Source: Lachnospiraceae bacterium (GTDB lineage: Bacteria > Bacillota > Clostridia > Lachnospirales > Lachnospiraceae). From it: DNA of 64,000 nucleotides. Within the stretch, counting starts at the first letter, position 1. Each line of letters begins with the position of its first letter. The stretch is taken from assembly GCA_017395635.1 (NCBI GenBank), contig JAFQOE010000029.1, positions 1 through 64,000 of the forward strand. Reading direction: 5' to 3'. Shown here one piece after another: positions 1 to 8,424 of this stretch. The translations under genes were made by a program, and so were the position numbers. A model generated the notes under the pieces. It had not been told where the DNA came from and made no database searches. It saw only the letters and a list, made by a program, of their open reading frames with translations.

Positions 1-22
1 GTTTTATTAGTTATACCCTGAT

Positions 23-50
23 TTGACTATTCGGTACAAGATACTAGACT
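23..50 (+). promoter_or_regulatory. weak candidate promoter upstream of lrgAB
   Basis: TTGACT (23-28), a 16-base spacer and TAGACT (45-50) form a partial sigma-A-like match about 100 bases before the lrgA start. No other feature is visible in the first 149 bases; the first 21 bases could be the end of an upstream reading frame, but this cannot be judged. Confidence 0.3.
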
Positions 51-149
51 ATTCCACACTTTTGGCTCGTTTGTTAGAGGTAATAAAGTAAACAAAAAAG
101 CTTAAAAATAAAGTGTTTTAGGCTTGACATTATAGGAAGGTGTGGTTTT

Positions 150-530
150 GTGAAATATATAAAGCAGTTTTTGATTATTATAGCTATATCATTTATAGGA
201 GAATTCTGTAATCAGGTTATCCCCTTACCAATTCCGGCTAGTATATATGGATTAATGATTTTGTTTGTGACTTTGATGACAGGGATTATTAAAGTGGAAC
301 AGGTGAAGGAAACAGGAAAATTCTTAATTGAGATTATGCCCTTAATGTTCATTCCGGCAGCGGTTGGATTGTTAGATAGTTGGAATGTTTTAAAACCGAT
401 TTGGATTCCGGTGGTGGCAATTACTTTAATTACTACAGTGATGGTAATGGTGATTTCGGGAAGGGTGACACAGTTTGTTATTCGACAGAATAAGGGAAGT
501 GAGAAAAAAGAGGTGACGAGCAATGAATGA
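150..530 (+). CDS. lrgA: CidA/LrgA family membrane protein
   Basis: A 126-residue very hydrophobic protein with about four membrane segments (roughly residues 4-22, 30-48, 58-78, 84-105) and a short charged cytoplasmic tail, the usual size and layout of the CidA/LrgA (holin-like) family. It starts at a GTG with GGAAGG ten bases upstream. Family members act with an LrgB partner; they were described as holin/antiholin-like modulators of murein hydrolases, and Bacillus homologues (PftAB) import pyruvate. The reading frame overlaps the next gene by 8 bases, so the two are surely co-translated. Which of the two roles applies here cannot be read from sequence. Confidence 0.88.
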   Translation: MKYIKQFLIIIAISFIGEFCNQVIPLPIPASIYGLMILFVTLMTGIIKVEQVKETGKFLIEIMPLMFIPAAVGLLDSWNVLKPIWIPVVAITLITTVMVMVISGRVTQFVIRQNKGSEKKEVTSNE

Positions 531-1215
531 TATTATCATAGAGTCGGTATTTTTTGGTGTAATGATAAGTTTGTTCGCTTATGAAGTAGGAATACAATTA
601 AAAAGTAAAATAGATATCCTGTTATTTAATCCACTACTAATTGCTATTGTTGTAACCATGTTGATTTTGTCTATTTTTGAGATAGACTATGATGTCTACT
701 ATGCAGGCGCAAAATATTTGAGTTATCTGCTTACGCCAGCAACGGTTTGCTTGGCAATTCCGTTGTATGAGCAGGTGGAACGCTTAAAGAAAAATTGGAA
801 AGCGATTCTGGCAGGGATTGGCGTTGGTGTAGTTACAAGCTTAGTCAGTGTCTGGGCATTATCAATACTGGTTGGATTTAGTCACCAGGAATATGTGACA
901 TTGTTGCCAAAATCGATTACAACAGCCATTGGAATGGATATTTCAAAAGAGCTAGGAGGACATGTTTCGATTACGGTTGCAGTAATTGTGATTACCGGTT
1001 TATTTGGAAACATGGTTGCAGAATTGGTTTGTAAATGGTTTTGCATTGAGGAACCGATAGCAAAAGGAATTGCGATTGGAACATCTTCTCATGCCATGGG
1101 AACATCAAAGGCGATGGAAATAGGCGAGATAGAAGGAGCAATGAGTAGTCTTTCGATTGCAGTTGCAGGATTATTAACTGTTGTGGGAGCAAGCATTTTT
1201 TCTGGTTTTCTGTGA
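523..1215 (+). CDS. lrgB: LrgB family membrane protein
   Basis: A 230-residue multi-pass membrane protein of the LrgB/CidB family. The family core is visible around residues 125-200: a 'LLPKSITTAIGMDIS' segment followed by a glycine-rich 'SHAMGTSKAMEIGE' stretch, both conserved features of LrgB proteins. Full length for the family. It overlaps lrgA by 8 bases and follows an AGAGGTGACGAGC ribosome site inside lrgA. Expected to form a complex with LrgA in the cytoplasmic membrane, acting in pyruvate (or related metabolite) movement or cell-lysis control. There is no obvious terminator after it. Confidence 0.9.
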   Translation: MNDIIIESVFFGVMISLFAYEVGIQLKSKIDILLFNPLLIAIVVTMLILSIFEIDYDVYYAGAKYLSYLLTPATVCLAIPLYEQVERLKKNWKAILAGIGVGVVTSLVSVWALSILVGFSHQEYVTLLPKSITTAIGMDISKELGGHVSITVAVIVITGLFGNMVAELVCKWFCIEEPIAKGIAIGTSSHAMGTSKAMEIGEIEGAMSSLSIAVAGLLTVVGASIFSGFL

Positions 1216-1305
1216 AAGGTTTCGTATGTTGGCTTAGCCCCAAATTGTCGATTATGTTTTTGGCTTTACGTTGCAAGTAAGGTAGGCAAGGAGCGTTGGA
1301 ATTGG

Positions 1306-1334
1306 TTGACAGTCAAGGTATTATTTATTAAACT
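1306..1334 (+). promoter_or_regulatory. candidate promoter for the small acidic protein gene
   Basis: TTGACA (1306-1311), a 17-base spacer and TAAACT (1329-1334): a perfect -35 hexamer with a four-of-six -10, about 90 bases before the next start codon. Confidence 0.4.
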
Positions 1335-1420
1335 AAACATTGGATTTTAAGGCTAAATATGAGTTTTAGAAAATTTCTTAATAACTCTTAATACGATAGT
1401 GTTTAGATAGGAGAGCGAAG

Positions 1421-1783
1421 ATGGATAAAGAAAAGAATATTAAAGAGACATTAGATGAAAAGAATCCGGAGATTTTGAGTTTGGAAGAATTTTTCGGTGA
1501 AGATTTTCAAAAGGAAGCAGATTTTATAGGTGAACGTTTACAGATGGATCCTGAATTGGTGCAAAAAGCTCTTGATGGAGCAGAAGCATTTATGGAGTTT
1601 GCAGAAGGAAAAGAAGAGTATATTGTGGAAGATATAGATGAAGATGGTCTTCCTATTAAGGCAATTTCTGGAGATGCATTAATGGCATTTGTCAGTGAAA
1701 AGACAGGAATTGATGTGGAAACACTGGATAAGATATATGACTGTGAAGTGGACTATTTTGAACAGTTTGGGTTGATGGAGTAA
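1421..1783 (+). CDS. small acidic protein of unknown function
   Basis: A 120-residue, strongly acidic, soluble protein without cysteine-rich motifs, signal peptide or membrane segment. It begins at an ATG preceded by AGGAGAGCGAAG. The sequence is rich in Asp/Glu and looks mostly helical (for example residues 35-65 and 85-115). I do not recognise the family. It stands alone between lrgAB and gatCAB with its own likely promoter, so its function cannot be inferred from neighbours. The clean ribosome site and biased codon use suggest it is a real gene rather than a chance frame. Confidence 0.7.
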   Translation: MDKEKNIKETLDEKNPEILSLEEFFGEDFQKEADFIGERLQMDPELVQKALDGAEAFMEFAEGKEEYIVEDIDEDGLPIKAISGDALMAFVSEKTGIDVETLDKIYDCEVDYFEQFGLME

Positions 1784-1821
1784 TACAACAGACAATGAGT
1801 AATACTATGTAAAAAAGAATC

Positions 1822-1848
1822 GTAACTATGAAGGTATGGAATAGTTAT
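1822..1848. repeat. short interspersed dyad (GTAACTAT type), copy 1
   Basis: GTAACTAT, a 10-11 base loop and AATAGTTAT form a small hairpin 45 bases before gatC. The same arrangement, with an identical 'GTGAAGGTA/ATGAAGGTA' style loop and a preceding GAATC, occurs before purB at 17516-17550, and longer relatives lie at 9747, 19046 and 60183. Confidence 0.55.
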
Positions 1849-1891
1849 AAAGGATTATTATTAAGCAAAATGTTATTCGGAGGGAAATAGA

Positions 1892-2179
1892 ATGCAGATT
1901 ACAGACGAAACCATTGATTACGTTGGAATTCTTGCAAAGTTAGAACTTTCTGACGAAGAAAAAGAGCAGGCAAAGAAGGATATGTCAAGTATGCTCGAAT
2001 ATGTTGGTAAATTGAACGAGTTGGATACAGAAGGCGTTGAGCCAATGAGTCATACATTTTCTGTGCATAATGTGTTCCGTGAGGATGTTGTAACTAATGG
2101 AGATGACAGAGAGAATATGTTGAAAAATGCACCAGAGCAGAAGGATGGAGCATATAAAGTTCCTAAGACATTCAACTAA
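1892..2179 (+). CDS. gatC: Asp-tRNA(Asn)/Glu-tRNA(Gln) amidotransferase subunit C
   Basis: A 95-residue GatC protein, normal length for the family. It stabilises the GatA-GatB complex that converts misacylated Glu-tRNA(Gln) and Asp-tRNA(Asn) into Gln-tRNA and Asn-tRNA. Family hallmarks are the N-terminal '[10 protein letters not shown]' helix, the central '[19 protein letters not shown]' segment, and the C-terminal 'VPKTF' tail. It starts at ATG after a GGAGG site (1879-1884) and heads the gatCAB cluster. A 149-base gap with a loose inverted repeat (CCTTATGAAT...ATTCATAAAAGG, about 2234-2264) separates it from gatA. Confidence 0.96.
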   Translation: MQITDETIDYVGILAKLELSDEEKEQAKKDMSSMLEYVGKLNELDTEGVEPMSHTFSVHNVFREDVVTNGDDRENMLKNAPEQKDGAYKVPKTFN

Positions 2180-2328
2180 AATGAGCGTATCTCTATGTGT
2201 TAATATAGTTGACTGCTAAAAGTCCTTATGAATGTTATGGAAATAATTGCGAAATTCATAAAAGGCCAGCAATACAAAATAGAGTTGTGTAATTACCTAT
2301 GAGTGTTGTGGAGAGAAAGGAGAACGAC

Positions 2329-3807
2329 ATGGATTTGAGTTTGACGGCAGTAGAGCTTGGAAAGAAGATTAAGAATAAAGAGATATCCGTGGTGGAAGCG
2401 GTTACTGCTTATTTAGATAGCATGGATGCAAAGGAAAAGGACATTAATGCTTTTATAACCATAGATAGAGAAGGCGCGTTGAAGCGCGCAGAAAAAGTGC
2501 AGAAATTGATAGATGAAGGAACGCTTACGGGACCTCTTGCCGGTGTCCCTGTTGCGATTAAAGATAATATGTGTGTAGATGGAATGCTTACGACATGTTC
2601 ATCTAAGATTTTAGGTAACTTCAAGCCAACTTATACTGCAACTGCAGTGGAAAAGTTAGAGGCAGCGGGAGCCATTATTGTGGGTAAGACCAATATGGAT
2701 GAATTTGCTATGGGTTCTACTACAGAGACATCTTATTATGGGGCAACAAAGAATCCTTGGGATTTGAGTCGTGTGCCAGGAGGTTCTTCAGGAGGTTCTG
2801 CGGCAGCAGTTTCAGCAGAGGAAGTTCCATATGCATTAGGTTCTGATACGGGTGGAAGTATTCGTCAACCAGCAGGATTTTGTGGTGTAACAGGAATTAA
2901 ACCAACCTATGGAAGAGTGTCTCGTTATGGTTTGATTGCCTATGGTTCTTCGTTAGATCAGATTGGGCCACTTGCTAAAGATGTGACGGATTGTGCTACT
3001 GTTTTAGAAGTGATTTGTGGTAAAGATGATAAGGATTCTACTTCTGTAGAAGAGTTGGGTGCGGATTTTACATCTGCATTGGTAGATGATGTAAAAGGCA
3101 TGAAGATTGGTATTCCAAAGGATTACTTCGGTGAAGGTTTAGATCCTGAAGTAAAAGAGGCTGTTATGACGGCAGCCAAGACATTAGAAGCGAAGGGTGC
3201 TATCCTAGAAGAGTTTGATTTGAGTTTGGTTGAATATGCAATTCCAGCATATTATATTATTGCTTCGGCGGAAGCAAGTTCGAATCTCGAGCGTTTTGAT
3301 GGTGTGAAATATGGTTATCGTACAGAGCAATTCAGAGATCTTCATAACATGTATAAGAAGACTCGTTCAGAAGGATTTGGTGCAGAAGTTAAGCGCAGAA
3401 TTATGTTAGGTTCCTTTGTGCTTTCTTCTGGTTATTATGATGCATATTACATGAAAGCACTACGTACAAAGGCTATGATTAAGAAAGCATTTGATCGGGC
3501 ATTTGAAAAGTATGATGTCATTTTAGGACCGGTTGCTCCGACGACAGCTCTTAAGCTCGGGGAGTCATTAAATGATCCTATTAAGATGTATTTAGGTGAT
3601 ATCTATACCGTATCTGTGAACTTAGCGGGGATTCCCGGCATTTCTCTTCCGTGTGGTTATGATAGTAAAGGACTTCCGATTGGTTTGCAGTTACTTGGTA
3701 AACATTTTGATGAGAAAAGCATTATTCGGGCTGCATTTTCATTTGAGCAGACACGACCGTATAAGCGACCAGAATATGCAGTAGAAAGGGGGCAGAAACA
3801 TGCATAA
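2329..3807 (+). CDS. gatA: Asp-tRNA(Asn)/Glu-tRNA(Gln) amidotransferase subunit A
   Basis: The glutaminase subunit of GatCAB, an amidase-signature enzyme that releases ammonia from glutamine and passes it to GatB. The Ser-cisSer-Lys centre is visible: Lys in 'GVPVAIKDN', the glycine/serine-rich 'PGGSSGGSAAAV' loop and the nucleophile loop 'GSDTGGSIRQPA'. I chose the ATG at 2329 (492 residues) because AAAGGAGAACGAC lies directly before it; an upstream ATG at 2299 in the same frame has no ribosome site and would add ten non-conserved residues. It overlaps gatB by 8 bases, implying coupled translation. Full length. Confidence 0.96.
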   Translation: MDLSLTAVELGKKIKNKEISVVEAVTAYLDSMDAKEKDINAFITIDREGALKRAEKVQKLIDEGTLTGPLAGVPVAIKDNMCVDGMLTTCSSKILGNFKPTYTATAVEKLEAAGAIIVGKTNMDEFAMGSTTETSYYGATKNPWDLSRVPGGSSGGSAAAVSAEEVPYALGSDTGGSIRQPAGFCGVTGIKPTYGRVSRYGLIAYGSSLDQIGPLAKDVTDCATVLEVICGKDDKDSTSVEELGADFTSALVDDVKGMKIGIPKDYFGEGLDPEVKEAVMTAAKTLEAKGAILEEFDLSLVEYAIPAYYIIASAEASSNLERFDGVKYGYRTEQFRDLHNMYKKTRSEGFGAEVKRRIMLGSFVLSSGYYDAYYMKALRTKAMIKKAFDRAFEKYDVILGPVAPTTALKLGESLNDPIKMYLGDIYTVSVNLAGIPGISLPCGYDSKGLPIGLQLLGKHFDEKSIIRAAFSFEQTRPYKRPEYAVERGQKHA

Positions 3808-5230
3808 GGCTTACGAAACAGTTATTGGTTTGGAAGTGCATGTGGAGTTGGCTACAAAGACAAAGATTTTCTGTGGATGTTCTACAGAATTTGGTGGCGC
3901 TCCGAATACACATACCTGTCCGGTGTGTACCGGTATGCCGGGTTCGCTTCCTGTATTGAATAAGGATGTAGTAAATAAAGCGATTGCGGTTGGTCTTGCA
4001 ACGAATTGTACGATTACACAGAATTGTAAGTTTGACCGTAAGAATTATTTCTATCCGGATAATCCACAGAATTATCAGATTTCACAGCTTTACTATCCAA
4101 TTTGTAGAGATGGAAAAGTTGAAATTGAAGTGAACGGTGAGAAAAAGTGGATTGGTATTCACGAGATTCATATGGAAGAGGACGCTGGAAAATTAGTTCA
4201 TGATGCATGTACAGATGGTTCATTAGTGGATTATAACCGTTCGGGAGTACCGTTGATTGAGATTGTATCGGAACCGGATATGCGCTCCGCGGAAGAGGTA
4301 ATGGCTTATCTTGATAAGCTCCGTACTACAATTCAGTATTTGGGGGCATCAGACTGTAAGCTTAATGAAGGTTCCATGCGTGCGGATGTGAATCTTTCTG
4401 TTAGAGAAATAGGTGCTATGGAGTATGGTACTCGTACAGAGATGAAAAATTTGAACTCATTTAAGGCGATTGCCAGAGCAATTGAGAATGAAAGAGAACG
4501 TCAGATTGCATTGTTAGAGTCTGGTCAGGAAGTCGTGCAGGAAACAAGAAGATGGGATGATACAAAGGAATATTCCTATGCAATGCGTTCCAAGGAGGAT
4601 GCGCAGGATTATCGTTATTTCCCAGATCCAGACCTTGTACCCATTATTATCAGTGATGAATGGTTAGAGGACATTCGTGCAAAACAGCCGGAGTTTCGCG
4701 AGGAGAAGAAGGCTCGTTATCAAAAAGACTTTGGATTACCGGAATATGATGCGGATATTTTAACCGGAACCAAGAAGTTAGCAGATATCTTCGAAGAGAC
4801 AATTGCACTGGATGCAAATCCTAAGAAGGTTTCTAACTGGTTAATGGTTGAAACCATGCGTCTTCTAAAAGAAAATGAAATGGAGCCGGAAGATATCAGG
4901 TTCTCGGCAAAGAATCTTGCGAAATTGATTCAGTTGACAGATTCTCAGGCAATTAACTCTACAGTTGCAAAGGAAGTATTTGAGAAAATTTTTGCAGAGG
5001 ATATTGACCCAGATAAGTATGTAGAAGAAAAAGGTCTTAAGACTGTGAATGACGAAGGTGCTCTTCGTGCTACGGTTGAACAGGTGATTGCTGAGAATCC
5101 ACAGTCGGTAGAGGATTACCGTAATGGTAAGGAAAAAGCGATTGGTTTCCTAGTTGGTCAGACTATGAAGGCCATGAAGGGGAAAGCGAATCCGGGAATG
5201 GTGAATCAGATTTTGAAAGAATTATTGTAA
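3800..5230 (+). CDS. gatB: Asp-tRNA(Asn)/Glu-tRNA(Gln) amidotransferase subunit B
   Basis: A 476-residue GatB, the subunit that binds misacylated tRNA, phosphorylates the side chain using ATP and accepts ammonia from GatA. It opens with the family's 'IGLEVHVELATKTK', followed by two cysteine pairs (CGC near residue 27 and CPVC near residue 40) that form the zinc site. The central 'PLIEIVSEPDMRS' motif and a C-terminal helical YqeY-like tRNA-binding tail ('GFLVGQTMKAMKGKANP') are present. Its ATG lies inside the end of gatA. No clear terminator follows before the next gene 43 bases later. Confidence 0.97.
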   Translation: MHKAYETVIGLEVHVELATKTKIFCGCSTEFGGAPNTHTCPVCTGMPGSLPVLNKDVVNKAIAVGLATNCTITQNCKFDRKNYFYPDNPQNYQISQLYYPICRDGKVEIEVNGEKKWIGIHEIHMEEDAGKLVHDACTDGSLVDYNRSGVPLIEIVSEPDMRSAEEVMAYLDKLRTTIQYLGASDCKLNEGSMRADVNLSVREIGAMEYGTRTEMKNLNSFKAIARAIENERERQIALLESGQEVVQETRRWDDTKEYSYAMRSKEDAQDYRYFPDPDLVPIIISDEWLEDIRAKQPEFREEKKARYQKDFGLPEYDADILTGTKKLADIFEETIALDANPKKVSNWLMVETMRLLKENEMEPEDIRFSAKNLAKLIQLTDSQAINSTVAKEVFEKIFAEDIDPDKYVEEKGLKTVNDEGALRATVEQVIAENPQSVEDYRNGKEKAIGFLVGQTMKAMKGKANPGMVNQILKELL

Positions 5231-5273
5231 AGTTATTAATATCTAATAGAATTTAAAGGGAGAGGAACATAAG

Positions 5274-5795
5274 ATGAGAGATAGTAAGAAAATGGTTGGA
5301 ATTGTAGGGTTGTTGATTCTTTTGGCGAATGTAGCCATATTCTTTTGGCCAACACCGGCTAGACAGGATTTAAGAAATTTGAGAAAGAACCATGATATTC
5401 TGAAACAAAATTTTCAAGAAATAACTGCAGAGGTTAAAACTTGGAATACAAACTTTCAAGGAGGTAATCTCCAATATAGTGTGAATACTCTGTTAGGTGA
5501 TTTTCAGAGTGGTGTAAATAATGTTATTGTTCCGAATGTGAATAATTCAATTGCTATTCTTAATATGACAGAATTATCAACACCGGAAGTGATTGCATTA
5601 AGGGATCAGTATGTTAAAAGTTTGGAAGCATATAGAGATGGTGCAGAAAAAATGTTAGCTGCATTGAAAGCGAATGATCAGGAATTGTTCGATGAGGCAA
5701 AAGCTTTATTAGAGCAATCGGAGAGAGATTTGCAGGCGTATTATGATAGTTATAAAGCGGTGGCAAAAAAGAACAATTTCATATATTTTGATTAA
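5274..5795 (+). CDS. membrane-anchored extracytoplasmic protein of unknown function
   Basis: A 173-residue protein with one N-terminal membrane segment (about residues 8-27) after a positively charged start, then a predicted all-helical extracytoplasmic domain (residues 30-173) rich in Asn, Gln and Leu. No cleavage motif or lipobox cysteine is obvious, so it is probably an uncleaved signal anchor. A GGGAGAGGAAC site precedes the ATG. It follows gatB closely and may be read through from it. I do not recognise the family; the helical ectodomain resembles generic four-helix sensor or spacer domains, but that is only a fold guess. Confidence 0.65.
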   Translation: MRDSKKMVGIVGLLILLANVAIFFWPTPARQDLRNLRKNHDILKQNFQEITAEVKTWNTNFQGGNLQYSVNTLLGDFQSGVNNVIVPNVNNSIAILNMTELSTPEVIALRDQYVKSLEAYRDGAEKMLAALKANDQELFDEAKALLEQSERDLQAYYDSYKAVAKKNNFIYFD

Positions 5796-5857
5796 GAGTA
5801 AGATTGTTCCACATGGATAAAAGGATGTGGAGTGAAATAGTTATTTAGAGCTGAAAG

Positions 5858-5918
5858 AAAAAACGGTTATATGGACATACTAGAAATAGAGAGGAGTATG
5901 CCATATGACCGTTTTTTT
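5858..5918 (+). promoter_or_regulatory. long hairpin with U-tract that encloses the DUF1622 start codon
   Basis: The left arm 5858-5880 and right arm 5896-5918 pair over about 22 base pairs with one bulged A (5875) and one G-U pair. The 15-base loop carries the GAGGAG ribosome site and the ATG at 5905 lies in the right arm, which ends in seven T. It has the form of an intrinsic terminator, yet its 3' arm and T-run encode the first residues of the next gene. It could terminate upstream transcription, attenuate, or gate translation. Confidence 0.75.
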
Positions 5919-6249
5919 GAATCAGATTGAATTGTATCTAATGTATATTGTAGAAATGTGCATCGTTCTTTTAGAATTGTTTGGTGTTATTGTTTTGGTG
6001 TCTGTGGGGATTCGTTCCTTTATACAGTGGATTCGACATAATACCAGACTTCGACTGAATTTGGCAAGAGGAATTGCGCTATCTTTGGAATTCAAGATGG
6101 GGAGCGAGGTTCTTCGTACTGTGGTAGTAAGGGAGTGGGAAGAACTTGGCATATTAGGAGTAGTAATTGTGCTTAGAGGATTGCTTACATTTCTAATTCA
6201 TTGGGAAATTAGGCATGAAGAGAAAGCATTGCAGAAATTGACAGATTAA
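5905..6249 (+). CDS. DUF1622 family membrane protein
   Basis: A 114-residue protein with three hydrophobic segments (about 12-32, 70-82 and 84-100). The segment 'LARGIALSLEFKMGSEVLRTV' followed by 'WEELGILGVVIVLRGLLTF' is the conserved core of the DUF1622 family, whose function is unknown. The length matches the family. Its ribosome site lies in the loop, and its start codon in the stem, of a 22-bp hairpin, so translation or transcription into the gene is likely controlled by folding. It stands alone between unrelated genes. Confidence 0.85.
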   Translation: MTVFLNQIELYLMYIVEMCIVLLELFGVIVLVSVGIRSFIQWIRHNTRLRLNLARGIALSLEFKMGSEVLRTVVVREWEELGILGVVIVLRGLLTFLIHWEIRHEEKALQKLTD

Positions 6250-6291
6250 CATTATTTGCTTGCAAAAAATTGGAAAAGTTTTTTTCTATGC

Positions 6292-6330
6292 ATATCAAAA
6301 TAACTAGTCAAATAAAAATGATTTTGATAT
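6292..6330. promoter_or_regulatory. 10-bp inverted repeat upstream of the DNA glycosylase gene
   Basis: ATATCAAAAT (6292-6301) and ATTTTGATAT (6321-6330) are perfect inverted copies separated by 19 bases, 50 bases before the glycosylase start. It may be an operator or a hairpin; there is no T-run after the right arm. Confidence 0.45.
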
Positions 6331-6379
6331 TATAAAACATTGTGGAGATAATAAATAACAAAAGATGGAGACATGATAT

Positions 6380-6862
6380 ATGATACAGCATCCAATTGAA
6401 CCAATATATGATAAGAATTCAAAAATTTTAATATTGGGAAGTTTTCCTTCTGTGAAATCCAGAGAGGAAGGATTTTTCTACGGACATCCACAGAATCGTT
6501 TTTGGCGAGTGTTGTCTGCGGTATATAAAGTAGAAACACTTCTGACGATAGAAGAGAAAAAGAAATTTTTGTTGGAGAATCATATCGCAGTCTGGGATGT
6601 GATACAGTCATGCAATATTGTGGGTTCATCAGATAGTAGTATCAAAAATGTAGTGCCAAATGACTTGCAAAAGATACTTGATGAAGCCTTAATTGACAAG
6701 ATATTTGTAAATGGGAAAAAGGCAGAACAGCTATATAAGAAATATATTCAGCTAGAGATTGGAAGAGAAGCGATTTGTCTTCCGTCTACTAGTCCGGCTA
6801 ATGCAGCGTGGAGTTTGGAAAGTTTGGTTGAAAAATGGAGCAAGGAAATGTTAAACAGCTAA
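6380..6862 (+). CDS. DNA-deoxyinosine glycosylase (uracil-DNA glycosylase superfamily)
   Basis: A 160-residue base-excision repair enzyme of the UDG superfamily branch usually annotated as DNA-deoxyinosine/hypoxanthine glycosylase. The first conserved loop is 'ILGSFPSVKSREEGFFYGHP' (residues 17-36), followed by 'NRFWRVL'. The motif near residue 80 'AVWDVIQSC' and the C-terminal 'LPSTSPANAAWS' (minor-groove intercalation loop) also fit. It would remove deaminated adenine from DNA. A GATGGAGAC ribosome site precedes the ATG. It is monocistronic and closed by a bidirectional terminator. Confidence 0.87.
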   Translation: MIQHPIEPIYDKNSKILILGSFPSVKSREEGFFYGHPQNRFWRVLSAVYKVETLLTIEEKKKFLLENHIAVWDVIQSCNIVGSSDSSIKNVVPNDLQKILDEALIDKIFVNGKKAEQLYKKYIQLEIGREAICLPSTSPANAAWSLESLVEKWSKEMLNS

Positions 6863-6871
6863 AATGTATTT

Positions 6872-6909
6872 GACCCTATAATCCACTCGAATGAGTTGAT
6901 TATAGGGTC
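6872..6909. terminator. bidirectional intrinsic terminator
   Basis: GACCCTATAATC and GATTATAGGGTC form a perfect 12-bp stem between the stop of the glycosylase gene and the stop of the convergent response regulator gene. Confidence 0.85.
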
Positions 6910-6912
6910 TTG

Positions 6913-7533
6913 TTATTTGTGTTGATAATAGAATACCGCTAATTGAGTGCGGTCCCTTAATTCTAATTTTTCCAGGATGGAGCTTAAGTAGTTGCGAATT
7001 GTTCCCTCACTTAAGTAAAGATTGGTAGCAATTTCTTTGTTGCTTAATCCGTCAGCAACAAGGGTAATGATTTCGTATTCCTTGTCAGAAATATCATAAG
7101 AGGAATAATCAAAGGAATCGCCACTTTTCATTAGTTCAGGAATCTTTTCCATAACTTCCGTTCCATATACATTCTGTCCAGAGTAGACAGCTTTCAGAGC
7201 AGGCACAATATTTTCGTAATTCTGTTTCACAATATAGCCTTTGGCACCTAGTTCAAGGGCTTTTACTATGTATTCATCATCCACAAAAGTAGTAAGGAAA
7301 AGCACTTTTGCATCAGGATAAACTTTGATTAATTCCGCCAAAGCATCGGTTCCGTTCATTCCCTTCATACGGATATCCATCAGTAATACATCGGGATTGT
7401 ATTCCTTGTATAGAGGAACAGCATCGGAACCATCGTTTCCGACAGCTTCTACTGTAATATCTGAATCAGCTTCTAATATCATTTTTAATGACATGCAGAC
7501 CAATTGGTCGTCATCTATTAATACAATTCGCAT
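6913..7533 (-). CDS. NarL/LuxR-type response regulator
   Basis: A 206-residue two-component regulator. The receiver domain (residues 1-120) has the acidic pair DDD at 7-9, the phospho-acceptor Asp53 in 'VLLMDIRMKG' and the conserved T/K positions. The C-terminal LuxR helix-turn-helix (about 140-203) contains 'YEIITLVADGLSNKEIA' and 'SEGTIRNYLSSILEKL'. I chose the start at 7533 because GGAGAACTCAT precedes it and it begins 'MRIVLIDDDQ'; an upstream in-frame start would add 25 unlikely residues. Its probable partner is the kinase at 8425-9495, with a lipoprotein gene between, and the target is likely the divergent ABC exporter. A terminator separates it from the lipoprotein gene, so it probably has its own promoter. 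Confidence 0.93.
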   Translation of the reverse strand: MRIVLIDDDQLVCMSLKMILEADSDITVEAVGNDGSDAVPLYKEYNPDVLLMDIRMKGMNGTDALAELIKVYPDAKVLFLTTFVDDEYIVKALELGAKGYIVKQNYENIVPALKAVYSGQNVYGTEVMEKIPELMKSGDSFDYSSYDISDKEYEIITLVADGLSNKEIATNLYLSEGTIRNYLSSILEKLELRDRTQLAVFYYQHK

Positions 7534-7678
7534 ATGAGTTCTCCAATCTAATAATTCCATTACAGTATAACATTGTGCATAATATGGTGCAAATGAAAAT
7601 ACAATCATTTCTTGTGCGTTTTCGATGAAACTGCATGGTCTTGAACCGTTACGAATTACATAAGTAGGAAAAACAAGA

Positions 7679-7711
7679 AAAGGAATACACTTGTGTAGCG
7701 TGTATTCCTTT
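7679..7711 (-). terminator. terminator after the lipoprotein gene
   Basis: AAAGGAATACAC (7679-7690) and GTGTATTCCTTT (7700-7711) pair perfectly. On the minus strand the stem is followed by a T-rich run (TTTTCTTGTTTTT), so it ends the lipoprotein transcript before the response regulator gene. Confidence 0.82.
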
Positions 7712-7718
7712 AAGAAAC

Positions 7719-8324
7719 TTATAGGTTATTGTCTTCTTCTGAGGTTTTAGAAGAAGATTGACTATTTGTCAGTTTCATTACTGTAATGGAAGTAATGGTG
7801 TTGTTATCACCTAGAGTAATTGTGATAAATGAACCTTCAGCGATATCATCCATAGTGCAGTCTTCCAATACAGACTCATCTGTAATGGTTAATGTAAATG
7901 TGCTGCCACCTTGTGAGAACATGTTTTTAAAGGCATCCCCATTCGGCATTTCGCCCTTTGGCATGTCGGTAGGCATTTCCCCATTTGGCATTTCAGGAAG
8001 ATTTGAACCATCTAGACCTTCTGGCATCTGAGGTGGTGTTAAAGATTCTTCTCCTGTAGCTTGTGTTGCATCTGTGTTATTGTCTGTACTCCGTTCTTCC
8101 GAGTTGTCACGCTCTTCGTTGCGGTTGCCCATACGTCCACCGCCAAAACCACCAGACATTGACACGGTAACTTTGTCGCCATCTACAGCGGTAATGGTAC
8201 CAGAAAGAGTTGCGTTACTAAAATCCAAAGAATTGCTTCCGGCGCCTTTACCACAGCCCCCAAGTAAGGAAGCTGTAAGCATAAGTCCTAGGGCAACAGA
8301 TATTATTTTTTGTTTTGTTTGCAT
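7719..8324 (-). CDS. lipoprotein with methionine/proline-rich repeats
   Basis: A 201-residue secreted lipoprotein. Residues 1-23 form a signal peptide ending in the lipobox LLGGC (Cys24). Next comes a short beta domain ('TLSGTITAVDGDKVTVSMSG', residues 35-56) of the kind seen in DUF5666-like proteins, a linker of imperfect 'EMPNGEMP/DMPKGEMP' repeats (about 95-125), and a C-terminal beta segment ('STFTLTITDESVLEDCTM') that resembles the first. The start at 8324 has AAGGAGAATTCTT before it and is better than the ATG 18 bases upstream. It sits between a sensor kinase and its likely regulator, so it may be an accessory or target of that system. Its function is unknown. Confidence 0.75.
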   Translation of the reverse strand: MQTKQKIISVALGLMLTASLLGGCGKGAGSNSLDFSNATLSGTITAVDGDKVTVSMSGGFGGGRMGNRNEERDNSEERSTDNNTDATQATGEESLTPPQMPEGLDGSNLPEMPNGEMPTDMPKGEMPNGDAFKNMFSQGGSTFTLTITDESVLEDCTMDDIAEGSFITITLGDNNTITSITVMKLTNSQSSSKTSEEDNNL

Positions 8325-8424
8325 AAGAATTCTCCTTTTCAAATTTCTGATTGATAAATTCTATCTTTTCACGCAACAGTATATCGATAAAACCTTGAAG
8401 AAAAATTGAAAAAGTATGATCTTT

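Noticed and set aside
992..1276. 94-residue minus-strand frame opposite lrgB
   Set aside because: No ribosome site and no family resemblance; lies against a clear membrane protein gene.
2200..2328. Possible riboswitch or T-box in the gatC-gatA gap
   Set aside because: Only a loose hairpin is visible; no T-box (specifier loop, antiterminator) or known aptamer motif could be found.
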